NCBI RefSeq assembly: GCF_910594985.1
Contig: NZ_CAJVCE010000002.1
Coordinates: 434,001-498,000 of the forward strand
DNA: 64,000 nt
Direction: 5' to 3'
Source: Paenibacillus allorhizosphaerae
GTDB lineage: Bacteria > Bacillota > Bacilli > Paenibacillales > NBRC-103111
Shown: positions 1 through 8,936 of the stretch, one piece after another
How positions within the stretch are numbered: the first letter of the stretch is position 1
Layout of the letters: each line of letters begins with the position of its first letter
Position numbers and translations under genes: made by a program
The notes under the pieces: generated by a model
The model's database searches: none
The model's input: the letters and a program-made list of their open reading frames with translations, nothing else
Told to the model about the DNA's origin: nothing

Positions 1-15
1 AAGCTTTACCCAAAC

Positions 16-43
16 ACCTGTTTACTTTGTAGACAGGTTTTTT
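16..43 (+). terminator. Rho-independent terminator of an upstream gene
   Basis: A short stem (ACCTGT pairing with ACAGGT) is followed by a run of T. It ends transcription of a gene lying before the window and separates it from the dipeptidase gene. Confidence 0.6.
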
Positions 44-103
44 GTATTATCGTTTAGTCATGGCAGGTACATCAGGCAACCTATTTCCAGGAGGCGGATG
101 ATG

Positions 104-1045
104 ATGCGAATTATTGACGGGCACTGCGATGCGCTTTATAAAATGTTTGAAAATCCGGTTATTGATTTTTACGATTCGGTTGCGGTCGGACTGGATGTGT
201 CCTATGCAAAAATGAAAAAATCGAATGTAAAAATTCAATTTTTCGCTATTTATTTGCCTGAACGTATAACTGTCCCTAAATTTGACCATTACTTGGAGTA
301 TATAAATATTTTTTATCAAAAAATCACATGTGATGGAAGGGTTCGTTTGATCAAGAACCGCGATGATTTGCATACGGTTTGGAACAGTGAAAGTATCGGC
401 GCCATCTTAACGGTCGAAGGCGCAGATGCGATTCAAGGCAACCCTCTGTTTACCCGAACGCTGCATCATTTGGGAGTGCGCTTCATCGGCGTCACATGGA
501 ATTACGGAAACTGGGCGGCAGACGGGATTTTAGAACCGCGGCAAGGCGGATTTTCGAGGCATGGAAAAAGCTTTATTAAAGATTGTGACGATTTGGGTAT
601 CCTATTGGATGCATCCCATTTGTCTGTGGCAGCTTTTTGGGATTTGGCCGCAGCTTCAGCGAGACCGTTCGTAGCGACGCATTCGAATGCGAAAGCGTTA
701 TGCGGGCACCCAAGAAATTTGGACGACAATCAGCTTCGCGAACTGATTCGTCGGGATGGACGGATCGGCGTCACGTTTGTGCCGTGGTTTGTGGACGGCG
801 GCCAAGCATCTATTGATGGGATTCTCAGGCATATAGACTACATCGGCGCATTGGGCGGTGAACGCCAGCTGGTGCTGGGGTCGGATTTTGACGGCATAAG
901 CCGCACCATACCTGGCCTGGAGCACGCCGGACAATACGGCAATTTGGTCGACGCTTTGTCGAAACGGTATTCCAACGTGCAAGTCGAGCGCTTCTTATAC
1001 GGCAACTGGTACTCGTATTTGGAACGACATCTGCCCGTTCACTAA
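104..1045 (+). CDS. Membrane dipeptidase, peptidase family M19
   Basis: Zinc-dependent dipeptidase of the renal dipeptidase family, hydrolysing dipeptides, probably in the cytosol because no signal peptide or membrane segment is visible. About 313 residues, the usual bacterial length. Family metal ligands can be seen: the N-terminal DGHCD motif (His7, Asp9), the bridging Glu in VEGAD (about 105), and His in DASH (172) and ATHSN (193); GSDFDG near 260 is also typical. Three ATG codons lie in a row at 98, 101 and 104. AGGAGG at 89-94 gives the best spacing (9 nt) to 104, although 101 is nearly as good. In spore formers this gene often sits next to spoVS and korA, which agrees with the neighbour downstream. 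Confidence 0.88.
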   Translation: MRIIDGHCDALYKMFENPVIDFYDSVAVGLDVSYAKMKKSNVKIQFFAIYLPERITVPKFDHYLEYINIFYQKITCDGRVRLIKNRDDLHTVWNSESIGAILTVEGADAIQGNPLFTRTLHHLGVRFIGVTWNYGNWAADGILEPRQGGFSRHGKSFIKDCDDLGILLDASHLSVAAFWDLAAASARPFVATHSNAKALCGHPRNLDDNQLRELIRRDGRIGVTFVPWFVDGGQASIDGILRHIDYIGALGGERQLVLGSDFDGISRTIPGLEHAGQYGNLVDALSKRYSNVQVERFLYGNWYSYLERHLPVH

Positions 1046-1201
1046 AAATTTACATCTTTTTTTCAGATATAAGAACAAAGGATCAATCGAATTTCGGTAT
1101 GGATATGATCTAAAATAACTATGTGTCGAATTTGTCGAAAACCCTTGCTTTTAGTACGGAAAGATCATAAAATTTGGTTGACGCTGAAAGAAATATTTTA
1201 T

Positions 1202-1265
1202 AAAAAAAGCTTCTCATCTTAGTCCTTTCGAGGAAGATACATCCATGATTAAAAGAAGCTTTTTT
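1202..1265. terminator. Bidirectional terminator with nested stem
   Basis: A 12-bp outer stem (AAAAAAGCTTCT with AGAAGCTTTTTT) encloses a second pairing ATCTT/AAGAT. A and T tracts flank it, so it can stop transcription in either direction after the dipeptidase gene. Confidence 0.7.
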
Positions 1266-1269
1266 GAAA

Positions 1270-1337
1270 CATCAGAAATAAATTGTTCAGTTCGATGGAA
1301 ACGAAAATTTCTGATGATAAAAAATAAAAATTTCTGA
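1270..1337 (+). promoter_or_regulatory. Leader hairpin with duplicated right arm before korA
   Basis: CATCAGAAAT (1270-1279) pairs perfectly with ATTTCTGATG (1307-1316). AATTTCTGA recurs at 1329-1337, so one left arm faces two possible right arms. No T-tract follows the first stem. This could be a protein-binding site or a leader with alternative folds; the function is unknown. Confidence 0.4.
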
Positions 1338-1390
1338 CAGTTTTAATGGTTAGCTGCATCGTCAGCGATTATCTAAAGGAGTGGACAACG

Positions 1391-3142
1391 GTGATAAGCC
1401 AATTATCTTGGAAGGTCGGAGGACAACAAGGGGAAGGCGTGGAGAGTACAGACAAAATCTTTTCCACGGCATTGACCAGACTCGGCTATTATTTGTACGG
1501 ATATCGTCACTTTTCCTCGCGGATTAAGGGCGGCCACACTAACAACAAAATTCGGATCAGTACGAAGCCGATTCGAGCCATTTCCGACGATCTAGACATC
1601 CTCGTTGCATTTGACCAGGAGACGATAGACCTGAATGCGCACGAGCTGCGCGACAACGGCGTCATTATTGCCGACGCGAAAGTAAATCCGGTTGTGCCCG
1701 AAGGCGTTAAAGCTAGATTGTTCCCGGTGCCGATCACGGCAATCGCAGAAGAGCTCGGTACTTCCTTATTTAAGAACATGGCCGCTTCCGGCGCATCTTG
1801 GGCATTGCTCGGATTGCCGCTCGAAGTGTTTAATAAAGCAGTAGAAGAAGAGTTCGGCCGCAAAGGCGCCGCCGTCGTAGAGAAAAACATCGAAGCGGTT
1901 CGCAAAGCGGCAGAGTTCGTCCTTGAAATGAACGGCGGTCCGCTGCCGGAGTTCCAGCTCGAGCCTGCGGACGGCAGACAAAAACTGTTTATGATCGGTA
2001 ACGATGCAATCGGTCTCGGCGCAGTAGCTGCAGGCTGCCGTTTTATGCCTGCTTATCCGATCACGCCTGCATCGGAAATTATGGAGTATTTGATCAAGAC
2101 GCTGCCGAAATTCGGCGGTACGGTTATTCAGACCGAAGACGAGATCGCTGCTTGTACGATGGCGATCGGTGCCAACTATGGCGGCGTTCGCGCGTTGACT
2201 TCGTCCGCCGGCCCGGGTCTTTCCCTCATGATGGAGGCGATCGGACTTGCAGGCATGACGGAAACGCCGGTCGTTATTGTGGATACGCAGCGCGGCGGCC
2301 CAAGTACGGGTCTTCCGACGAAACAGGAGCAATCCGACGTACTGGCTATGATTCACGGTACGCACGGTGAAATTCCGAAAATCGTGCTCTCGCCTTCCAC
2401 GATCGAAGAATGCTTCTACGACACGATCGAAGCGTTCAACTTGGCCGAAGAATACCAGGTGCCGGTTATTTTGCTCACGGACCTTCAGCTTTCCCTTGGT
2501 AAGCAATCGTCCGAGCTGCTTGATTACAAAAAAGTTCAGATCAAACGCGGCACGCTTCAAACCGGCGATCTGCCACAGCTTCCTGAAAATCAAATGTTCC
2601 AACGTTACCAGTTTACGGAGTCCGGCGTATCTCCTCGCGTCGTGCCTGGCCAAAAATATGGCATTCACCATGTTACCGGCGTAGAGCACGCACAAGATGG
2701 CCGTCCATCCGAAAGTCCGGAAAACCGTCAAAAAATGATGGATAAGCGTCTGGGCAAGTTGAAAAACCTCAAAGTGAACAACCCGATTCTCGTTGACGCA
2801 CCGCACGAACAGCCGGATCTGCTGATCATCGGCATGGGTTCGACGGGCGGCACGATTGATGAAGCAAGACGTCGTCTGGCCGACAGCGGCATGAAAACGA
2901 ACCATGTTACGGTTCGCCTGCTGCATCCGTTCCCGGCTAGCGAGCTGAAACCTTACATCGAGAAGGCAAAAACGGTTGTCGTCGTGGAAAACAATGCTAC
3001 GGGCCAACTAGCGTCCTTAATCAAACTGAATGTAGGCTATGCCGAGAAAATCAAGAGCCTGCTGAAATATAACGGTAACCCGTTCTTGCCTGCCGAAATC
3101 ACTAAATACTGTCAGGAGTTGAACCTTGTATGGCAACGTTAA
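1391..3142 (+). CDS. korA: 2-oxoglutarate:ferredoxin oxidoreductase, alpha/gamma-fused subunit
   Basis: Subunit A of the 2-oxoacid:ferredoxin oxidoreductase. With KorB it oxidatively decarboxylates 2-oxoglutarate to succinyl-CoA and reduces ferredoxin. The N-terminal ~190 residues are the gamma domain (starting WKVGGQQGEG), then the pyrimidine-binding domain (PITPASEIMEYL, QTEDEIAA, TSSAGPG) and a C-terminal transketolase-like domain, about 583 residues in all. A GTG start at 1391 is chosen because AAAGGAG ends at 1381 with 9-nt spacing and the protein then begins as the family does; an in-frame ATG at 1346 has no good ribosome binding site. The stop overlaps korB by 13 nt, so the two are translationally coupled. 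Reduced ferredoxin from this enzyme could feed radical-SAM, P450 or flavoenzyme partners; that last point is inference. Confidence 0.93.
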   Translation: MISQLSWKVGGQQGEGVESTDKIFSTALTRLGYYLYGYRHFSSRIKGGHTNNKIRISTKPIRAISDDLDILVAFDQETIDLNAHELRDNGVIIADAKVNPVVPEGVKARLFPVPITAIAEELGTSLFKNMAASGASWALLGLPLEVFNKAVEEEFGRKGAAVVEKNIEAVRKAAEFVLEMNGGPLPEFQLEPADGRQKLFMIGNDAIGLGAVAAGCRFMPAYPITPASEIMEYLIKTLPKFGGTVIQTEDEIAACTMAIGANYGGVRALTSSAGPGLSLMMEAIGLAGMTETPVVIVDTQRGGPSTGLPTKQEQSDVLAMIHGTHGEIPKIVLSPSTIEECFYDTIEAFNLAEEYQVPVILLTDLQLSLGKQSSELLDYKKVQIKRGTLQTGDLPQLPENQMFQRYQFTESGVSPRVVPGQKYGIHHVTGVEHAQDGRPSESPENRQKMMDKRLGKLKNLKVNNPILVDAPHEQPDLLIIGMGSTGGTIDEARRRLADSGMKTNHVTVRLLHPFPASELKPYIEKAKTVVVVENNATGQLASLIKLNVGYAEKIKSLLKYNGNPFLPAEITKYCQELNLVWQR

Positions 3143-3996
3143 AAGATTTCCGCAACAATATTAAACCCAACTGGTGCCCTGGCTGCGGTGACTTCTCCGT
3201 TCAAGCGGCGATTCAAAGAGCGGCAGCAAACGTAGGACTGGAGCCTGAGCAGCTGGCAGTTGTGTCCGGTATCGGCTGCTCCGGCCGGATCTCCGGTTAC
3301 ATCAACGCTTACGGTTTCCACGGCGTTCACGGAAGATCTTTGCCGATCGCGCAAGGCTTGAAAATGGCAAACCGCGAGTTGACCGTCGTTGCCGCAGGCG
3401 GTGACGGCGACGGTTTTGCGATCGGGATGGGCCATACGGTTCATGCGATCCGCCGTAACATCAACATTACGTACATCGTAATGGACAACCAGATCTACGG
3501 CTTGACCAAAGGTCAAACTTCGCCTCGAAGCGCTGAAGGCTTCAAGACGAAATCTACACCGTCCGGTTCGATCGAGTCGGCATTGTCTCCGCTTGAAGTT
3601 GCTTTGGCGGCCGGCGCAACGTTCATTGCCCAATCGTTCTCGAGCAACCTGAAGCAGCTGACATCGCTGATCGAAGAAGGCATGAAGCATGAAGGCTTCT
3701 CCTTTATCAACGTATTCAGCCCTTGCGTTACGTTCAACAAGGTGAATACGTACGAATGGTTCAAGGAGCACATTGTCGATTTGGAAGAAACGCCGGAGTA
3801 TGACGCTTCCAATCGTGTAGCGGCAATGACCAAGATCATGGAAACCAACAGCCTTGTAACGGGTCTTATTTATCAAGATAAAAACAAGAAAAGCTACGAG
3901 AACATGGTATACGGCTTCAAGCCAGAAGGGCTTGCAAAGCAAAATATCAATCTCACAGAGCAAGAGTTTGATAAATTGGTGGCGGAATTTAAATAA
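3130..3996 (+). CDS. korB: 2-oxoglutarate:ferredoxin oxidoreductase, beta subunit
   Basis: Thiamine-diphosphate-binding subunit, 288 residues. The opening NWCPGCGDF motif, GIGCSGR near 50, the GDGDGFAIG Mg/ThDP motif near 95 and NQIYGLTKGQ match the OFOR beta family. There is no ferredoxin domain, so the iron-sulfur cluster is probably bound by the CPGC-type cysteines as in two-subunit OFORs. It overlaps korA and is followed at once by a strong terminator, so korAB forms a two-gene operon. 2-Oxoglutarate specificity is inferred from the two-subunit architecture common in Bacillales. Confidence 0.93.
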   Translation: MATLKDFRNNIKPNWCPGCGDFSVQAAIQRAAANVGLEPEQLAVVSGIGCSGRISGYINAYGFHGVHGRSLPIAQGLKMANRELTVVAAGGDGDGFAIGMGHTVHAIRRNINITYIVMDNQIYGLTKGQTSPRSAEGFKTKSTPSGSIESALSPLEVALAAGATFIAQSFSSNLKQLTSLIEEGMKHEGFSFINVFSPCVTFNKVNTYEWFKEHIVDLEETPEYDASNRVAAMTKIMETNSLVTGLIYQDKNKKSYENMVYGFKPEGLAKQNINLTEQEFDKLVAEFK

Positions 3997-4012
3997 TTTT
4001 CCGAACTTTAGA

Positions 4013-4044
4013 AAAGCATACGGCCTCGGCTGTATGCTTTTTTT
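4013..4044 (+). terminator. Rho-independent terminator of korAB
   Basis: A 12-bp stem (AAAGCATACGGC with GCTGTATGCTTT, one G-U) and a 4-nt loop are followed by seven T. Confidence 0.85.
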
Positions 4045-4102
4045 GCATGGGGTGGGTATAATGGGAATGGTAAGCAAGCTTTGAATGAGGAAGGTGGTTG
4101 TT

Positions 4103-4672
4103 ATGTTTCAAGTGCCGGTCGGCGTATCCGCCAGACATATTCATTTATCGGAAGAACATATCGCGAAGTTATTCGGCAGCGGCTATGAACTGTCGGTGCT
4201 CAAAGATTTATCGCAGCCCGGGCAGTTTGCCGCGAAAGAAACGGTGGCTGTGATCGGCCCGAGAGGGCAATTTGATAAAGTAAGAATTTTGGGACCGGCT
4301 CGCGGGAAATCGCAGCTGGAAGTGTCCAGAACGGATGCGTTCACGCTTGGAATCACGCCTCCGGTTCGTGAGTCGGGTAATATTGCGGGCACGCCTGGAA
4401 TCAAAGTCGTCGGACCTGCAGGAGAAATGGAGCTGGCCGAAGGCGTCATTGTCGCAGCGCGGCATATTCATTTCCACACGGACGATGCAGCCAAGTGGGG
4501 GATAGCGGACAAGCAGAGATTGTCGGTTCGCGTGGAAGGGGAGCGCGCGCTTGTTTTTGAGAACGTCGTTGCCCGCGTATCCGATCAATTTGCGCTCGAT
4601 ATGCATATTGATACGGACGAGGCTAATGCGGCCGGCGTGAAAACGGGTGATATCGCGGTCATATTATTGTAG
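4103..4672 (+). CDS. pduL: Phosphate propanoyltransferase, PduL family
   Basis: Phosphotransacylase of the PduL type, exchanging phosphate and CoA on acetyl/propionyl groups. About 189 residues. The family signature VPVGVSARHIHLS opens the protein and a second RHIHFH occurs in the C-terminal half; these histidines are the zinc ligands of PduL. There is no N-terminal encapsulation peptide, so this is the free cytosolic form and no microcompartment genes are nearby. The ATG at 4103 is preferred over 4085, because the purine-rich AGGAAGGTGG lies just before 4103. A TATAAT hexamer at 4057-4062 may be its -10 box. It has terminators on both sides and so is probably monocistronic. Confidence 0.88.
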   Translation: MFQVPVGVSARHIHLSEEHIAKLFGSGYELSVLKDLSQPGQFAAKETVAVIGPRGQFDKVRILGPARGKSQLEVSRTDAFTLGITPPVRESGNIAGTPGIKVVGPAGEMELAEGVIVAARHIHFHTDDAAKWGIADKQRLSVRVEGERALVFENVVARVSDQFALDMHIDTDEANAAGVKTGDIAVILL

Positions 4673-4689
4673 AAGCACAGCCTTCCAAC

Positions 4690-4727
4690 GTACCTATTCC
4701 AGCAGCGTGAAGGATAGGTACTCTTTT
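4690..4727 (+). terminator. Terminator after pduL
   Basis: GTACCTAT pairs with ATAGGTAC across a 16-nt loop and is followed by TCTTTT. Confidence 0.7.
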
Positions 4728-4855
4728 GTATACAACGTATGATCGTTATATGGTTTCTGTGATGGTTTAATGGTTCAAAACTAAACCGCACCTACGCAGT
4801 GCGAGAAGCGGGAGTACTTTACATACAGGCTTTGATGGATTAGTCAAGGGGTTTG

Positions 4856-4864
4856 TGGTATAAT
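4856..4864 (+). promoter_or_regulatory. Extended -10 promoter of miaB
   Basis: TGGTATAAT is a consensus -10 (4859-4864) with a TG extension. No good -35 lies 16-18 bp upstream, which fits an extended -10 SigA promoter. Confidence 0.55.
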
Positions 4865-4940
4865 TTTTTATCGATGCAATGCGATATTTTATTAATATTT
4901 TATGTTTGAGGACATTTGAAATAAGGAAGTGAGACACATC

Positions 4941-6527
4941 ATGAATAAGGAGACTCCAAACTCACCAGACTTAAAATCTGGCAAGGGTGAAAAAGACTAC
5001 TCCAAATACTTCGACTTTACGGATGCAAAGGTCATAAGCGAAGAAGACGGAAAAACGACGTACCGCATTAAAGGGCGTAATATCCAAATCAATGCTGCTC
5101 CGAACTATAAAGAAGAGAAAAAGCGCGGCAAAGAAGAAATCAAAGTTCATTACGATTTTGAATTGCCGGAAGAGATGAAGCAATTCGGTGCAGGCAAATA
5201 TGCATATATTATGACGTATGGCTGCCAAATGAACGAGCATGACTCCGAAACGATCAAAGGGCTGCTCGAGCAAATGGGGTACACGTCTACAGACGATCGC
5301 AATATGGCCGATATCATTTTGCTTAATACTTGTGCCGTTCGCGAGAATGCGGAAGATAAAGTGTTCGGCGAGCTGGGCCATTTAAGCCATCTGAAGAAAG
5401 AAAAGCCGTCGCTTATTCTCGGCGTATGCGGTTGCATGTCGCAAGAAGAGTCCGTCGTCCGCCGGATCATGAAGAAACACCCGTTTGTCGATATCATTTT
5501 CGGCACGCATAACATTCATCGGCTGCCTCACCTCGTGAAGGAAGCGATATTCAGCAAAGAAATGGTCATCGAGGTATGGTCCAAGGAAGGCGATATCATC
5601 GAGAATTTGCCGAAGAAACGCGAAGGCATCAAGGCGTGGGTGAACATTATGTATGGCTGTGACAAGTTTTGTACGTACTGTATCGTGCCATATACGCGAG
5701 GGAAAGAGCGCAGCCGTAGACCGGAGGACGTCATCGCCGAAGTGCGGGAGCTGGCCCGGCAGGGATTTAAGGAAATTATGCTGCTTGGTCAAAACGTCAA
5801 TGCATACGGCAAGGATTTTGAAGATATCGAATACCGGTTCGGCGATTTGATGGATGATATCCGCAAGATCGATCTGCCGCGCGTACGCTTTACCACATCG
5901 CATCCGCGCGATTTTGACGATCATTTGATCGAAGTGCTTGCGAAAAAAGGCAATCTGATGGAGCATATTCATTTGCCGGTTCAATCCGGCAGCAATGAAA
6001 TATTGAAACGGATGAGCCGGAAATATACGAGAGAGCATTATCTGGAGCTCGTGAAAAAAATAAAAACGGCGATGCCGGACGTCGTACTTACGACCGATAT
6101 TATTGTCGGATTTCCGGGAGAAACGGACGAGCAGTTCGAAGATACGATTTCGCTCGTGAAGGAAGTCGGCTACGACAGCGCCTATACGTTCATCTATTCT
6201 CCGCGGGAAGGAACGCCTGCTGCCGACATGGAAGACAATGTGCCGGAAGATGTGAAGCGCAAACGGTTGTACCGCTTGAACGACGTCCTGAACGAATTCA
6301 GCAAGAAGAGCAATGAAAGCTTAAAGGGGCATACGCTTGAAGTGCTGGTAGAAGGCGAAAGCAAAAATAACGCCAACGTATTGGCGGGGCGGACCCGGAC
6401 GAATAAGCTTGTGCATTTTGAAGGACCGAGAGAATTGATCGGACAGTTTGTGCACGTGCATATTACGGAAACACCGACGTTCTACATTAAAGGCGAATGG
6501 GTTCGGCAAGAAGAAGCTGCAGTATAA
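4941..6527 (+). CDS. miaB: tRNA-2-methylthio-N6-dimethylallyladenosine synthase
   Basis: Radical-SAM methylthiotransferase that adds the 2-methylthio group to i6A37 of tRNA. About 528 residues, with the N-terminal extension usual in Bacillales. The order is: UPF0004 domain with three cluster cysteines (YGCQMNE, NTCAVRE, GVCGCM), the radical-SAM motif CDKFCTYC near 245 and a C-terminal TRAM domain ending near GEWV. The ATG at 4941 follows AAGGAAGTGAG; a GTG at 4929 in the same frame is less well placed. ricA begins 30 nt after the stop and probably shares the transcript, as miaB-ymcA do in Bacillus. Confidence 0.96.
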   Translation: MNKETPNSPDLKSGKGEKDYSKYFDFTDAKVISEEDGKTTYRIKGRNIQINAAPNYKEEKKRGKEEIKVHYDFELPEEMKQFGAGKYAYIMTYGCQMNEHDSETIKGLLEQMGYTSTDDRNMADIILLNTCAVRENAEDKVFGELGHLSHLKKEKPSLILGVCGCMSQEESVVRRIMKKHPFVDIIFGTHNIHRLPHLVKEAIFSKEMVIEVWSKEGDIIENLPKKREGIKAWVNIMYGCDKFCTYCIVPYTRGKERSRRPEDVIAEVRELARQGFKEIMLLGQNVNAYGKDFEDIEYRFGDLMDDIRKIDLPRVRFTTSHPRDFDDHLIEVLAKKGNLMEHIHLPVQSGSNEILKRMSRKYTREHYLELVKKIKTAMPDVVLTTDIIVGFPGETDEQFEDTISLVKEVGYDSAYTFIYSPREGTPAADMEDNVPEDVKRKRLYRLNDVLNEFSKKSNESLKGHTLEVLVEGESKNNANVLAGRTRTNKLVHFEGPRELIGQFVHVHITETPTFYIKGEWVRQEEAAV

Positions 6528-6557
6528 TTACAATAGAGGCAGGGGTGCTTAAAACCG

Positions 6558-7028
6558 ATGGCGGAACATCATAATCATAGTCATCCACATCCGCATACCA
6601 ACCAATGCGGGATGGAGTGCTACACGAATACGGAAATGATCGTCAGGGAAGATATTTTGGCCAAAGCAAAAGAACTGGCGGATCTGATTTCCACCTCCAA
6701 TGAAGTGCAGTTTTTTCAACGGGCGGAACGTCAGATCGCAAACAGCGATCACATTCAGACGTTGATCAGCAGCATCAAGAAAAAGCAGAAGGAAATCGTG
6801 GCGTTTCAATCTTTTGAAAATGTAAAGATGGTCGATAAGATCGAGAAGGAAGTCGACGAGCTGCAGGATCAGCTTGACTCCATTCCGGTCGTCAGCGAAT
6901 TCAAGCAAACGCAGGAAGACATCAACTACTTGCTCCAGCTTGTAATGTCAGTTATTCGCGATACGATTTCGGAAAAAATCAACGTCGAAGAAGGAAAAGT
7001 CGCCGCAGGTTCAGGCTACGGCGAGTAA
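6558..7028 (+). CDS. ricA: RicA (YmcA) family regulator of RNA processing and sporulation
   Basis: YlbF/YmcA-family helical protein of 156 residues. In Bacillus RicA acts with RicF and RicT, as an iron-sulfur complex, on RNase Y-dependent mRNA maturation and on the Spo0A phosphorelay. The core from about residue 28 (REDILAKAKELADLI, then QTQEDINYLLQLV) matches the family. Unusual here is the N-terminal 22 residues, rich in His (HHNHSHPHPH) with Cys17 and Cys21; Bacillus YmcA carries its cysteine near the C-terminus. It lies 30 nt downstream of miaB, the conserved position, and is followed by a terminator. Confidence 0.85.
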   Translation: MAEHHNHSHPHPHTNQCGMECYTNTEMIVREDILAKAKELADLISTSNEVQFFQRAERQIANSDHIQTLISSIKKKQKEIVAFQSFENVKMVDKIEKEVDELQDQLDSIPVVSEFKQTQEDINYLLQLVMSVIRDTISEKINVEEGKVAAGSGYGE

Positions 7029-7056
7029 GCTCCGCGTTATTGACCGTTGTTAAAAT

Positions 7057-7100
7057 AGGACCGATGTGCCGCCTTTTTGGGTGTGCAGGTCGGTTCTTTT
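7057..7100 (+). terminator. Terminator of the miaB-ricA operon
   Basis: AGGACCGA pairs with TCGGTTCT around an internal loop and is followed by TTT. Confidence 0.6.
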
Positions 7101-7112
7101 CGTTGTTCCGCT

Positions 7113-7121
7113 TGGTATAAT
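7113..7121 (+). promoter_or_regulatory. Extended -10 promoter of the P450 operon
   Basis: TGGTATAAT lies about 50 nt before the P450 start, identical in its nine bases to the miaB promoter box. Confidence 0.5.
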
Positions 7122-7171
7122 ATGGAGATCCCTTCCGGATACTATCGATAATTGAAAAGGAGGCTTCACTT

Positions 7172-8527
7172 ATGGCTGTATCTACGAACATCCCGGGACC
7201 GAAAGGGCTTCCGATTACCGGTAATTTGCTAGCCTTTCGCAAAGATCCGTTAGGTTTTCTTATGAAAGCATTTCAGGAACATGGCGATGTCGTACGTATT
7301 CGGTTCGGTCCTTCGCGATATGTTTATTTGATTAGCGATCCGGAACAAATCAAAGAGGTGCTGCTTACCAAGCAAAGCGCCTTTACGAAGGCGAAGGGGC
7401 TGCAGACAGCCAAAGCGGTCGTCGGTGAAGGAATATTGACAAGCGAAGGGGAGGCGCATATGCGTCAGCGTCGTTTGATGCAGCCGTCGTTCCGCAAAGA
7501 TCGCATTGTCAAATATGCGTCGGCTATGGTCGATTTGACCGAAAACATGCTGCAAAGCTGGAAAGACGGAGAACAGCGCAGCTTGACGGACGACATGATG
7601 CGGTTGACGCTGCAAATCATTTCCCGGACCATGTTCGGGACAAGCATCTCGACCGGGGTAGAGGAGATCGGTCACGCCATTGATGTCGGGATGAAATATG
7701 TGAGCCATAAGGCGACATCCGTCATCGATATTCCGGACAATATTCCGACAAAGGCGAATGTTAAATTCAAACAAGCGGCTCATACGCTTGATGAGGTCAT
7801 TTACCGAATTATTGAAGAGCGCCGCAAAGAACCGGATTCCGGTCACAGTGATTTATTGTCCATGCTGCTTACCGTCCGGGACGAAGAAACGGGCAGCGGC
7901 ATGAGCGATAAGCAAGTGCGCGATGAAGTGATGACGATTTTTATTGCCGGTCATGAAACGACCGCGAACACATTGTCTTGGACGTGGTACTTGCTGTCCC
8001 AACATCCCGAAGTGGAGAACAAACTTTGGGAGGAGCTCGATCGCGTACTCAGCGGCCGCAAGCCGACGATCGAAGATATGGATCAGCTGCAATATACGCA
8101 GCAGGTCATTTGGGAATCCATGAGAATGTATCCGGCGGTATGGGCGGTAAATCGCTTGGTTCATGAGCAGGTGGATATCGGCGGCCGAATATTCGAACCG
8201 GGCGATACGTTAATGATGAGCCAGTTCGTCATGCACCGCAATCCGAAATATTACGATAACGCCGATCAATTTATTCCCGAACGGTTTGCCGGCGATTTGC
8301 TGAAACGAATCCCGCAGTTTGCTTATTTTCCGTTCGGCGGCGGCCCTCGGGTTTGTATCGGCAATAATTTTGCCCTGATGGAAGCGACGCTGCTCTTTGC
8401 CACGATCGCCAGCAAATTCAAGCTGCGACTCGCGCCGGGGCATCATGAAGTTGTGCCAGAGCCGCTTGTCACTCTGCGTCCGAAAAATGGGCTAAACATG
8501 GTAATCAGCGCAAGAAACCGGTCATGA
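7172..8527 (+). CDS. Cytochrome P450
   Basis: Heme-thiolate monooxygenase, 451 residues, soluble (no membrane anchor). It opens with a proline-rich IPGPKGLPITGN as in CYP102/CYP4-like bacterial enzymes. The I-helix oxygen-activation motif AGHETT is near 255, the ExxR motif ESMR near 313, and the heme loop FGGGPRVCIG near 390 supplies the Cys ligand. Start ATG follows AAAAGGAGGC. The substrate cannot be read from sequence. No reductase or ferredoxin lies beside it, so electrons must come from elsewhere. Its stop codon overlaps the start of a 58-residue ORF (ATGA), so the two should be translated together. It is a different P450 class from the CYP107-like gene at 32.8 kb. Confidence 0.93.
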   Translation: MAVSTNIPGPKGLPITGNLLAFRKDPLGFLMKAFQEHGDVVRIRFGPSRYVYLISDPEQIKEVLLTKQSAFTKAKGLQTAKAVVGEGILTSEGEAHMRQRRLMQPSFRKDRIVKYASAMVDLTENMLQSWKDGEQRSLTDDMMRLTLQIISRTMFGTSISTGVEEIGHAIDVGMKYVSHKATSVIDIPDNIPTKANVKFKQAAHTLDEVIYRIIEERRKEPDSGHSDLLSMLLTVRDEETGSGMSDKQVRDEVMTIFIAGHETTANTLSWTWYLLSQHPEVENKLWEELDRVLSGRKPTIEDMDQLQYTQQVIWESMRMYPAVWAVNRLVHEQVDIGGRIFEPGDTLMMSQFVMHRNPKYYDNADQFIPERFAGDLLKRIPQFAYFPFGGGPRVCIGNNFALMEATLLFATIASKFKLRLAPGHHEVVPEPLVTLRPKNGLNMVISARNRS

Positions 8528-8700
8528 ACGAAGCGGGATACATCGAGCGGCGGATCGAAATCGTAGGCGTATTCGAAATACCGATATCCGTATCGCCTTC
8601 GGAATTCAGAGCGGAACTGCATGCCGTATTTCAACAAAAAGGATGGGATTTCAAAGGGTTTACCGCCGATATTACGGCCGGTAGGGAGCGCCAGGCATAA
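8524..8700 (+). CDS. Small hypothetical protein coupled to the P450
   Basis: A 58-residue ORF starting at the ATG of an ATGA overlap with the P450 stop. It reads MNEAGYIERRIEIVGVFE and ends GRERQA: a mixed hydrophobic/charged N-terminal strand, then a region with one Trp. No cysteine, signal peptide or known domain is seen. The four-base overlap argues for translational coupling, though an incidental ORF cannot be excluded. A role beside the P450 is inference from position only. Confidence 0.55.
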   Translation: MNEAGYIERRIEIVGVFEIPISVSPSEFRAELHAVFQQKGWDFKGFTADITAGRERQA

Positions 8701-8763
8701 AATCCGCTTATACCGGGAATCCTTGTCAAGGAAATCGATTATTTCCATACAGGAGGATTTCCG

Positions 8764-8925
8764 TTGGATATAGTAAAGTTTACGCTCACTCCGCAAAGTG
8801 AAACGGAGCTAAAGGCTTTAATCGAAGAAATTAACAATCATGCTTCGTTGTCCGATGAAGAAATGCAGCAACTGCTGCAAGAGCTGAACGAATGGAACCG
8901 ATCATCGTCTGAGCCGCTGCAGTAG
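8764..8925 (+). CDS. Small helical hypothetical protein
   Basis: A 53-residue ORF with a TTG start 7 nt after a perfect AGGAGG (8751-8756), which is the main reason to believe it. The product is acidic and should be largely helical (ETELKALIEEINNH, DEEMQQLLQELNEW), perhaps a small coiled-coil or helical hairpin. It is the last gene before a strong terminator, so it belongs to the P450 transcript. No family was recognised. Confidence 0.6.
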   Translation: MDIVKFTLTPQSETELKALIEEINNHASLSDEEMQQLLQELNEWNRSSSEPLQ

Positions 8926-8936
8926 CAGCAAGAAGG

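Noticed and set aside
1766..3007. 413-codon frame antisense to korA
   Set aside because: It mirrors the third-codon pattern of korA, has no ribosome binding site and no recognisable domain.
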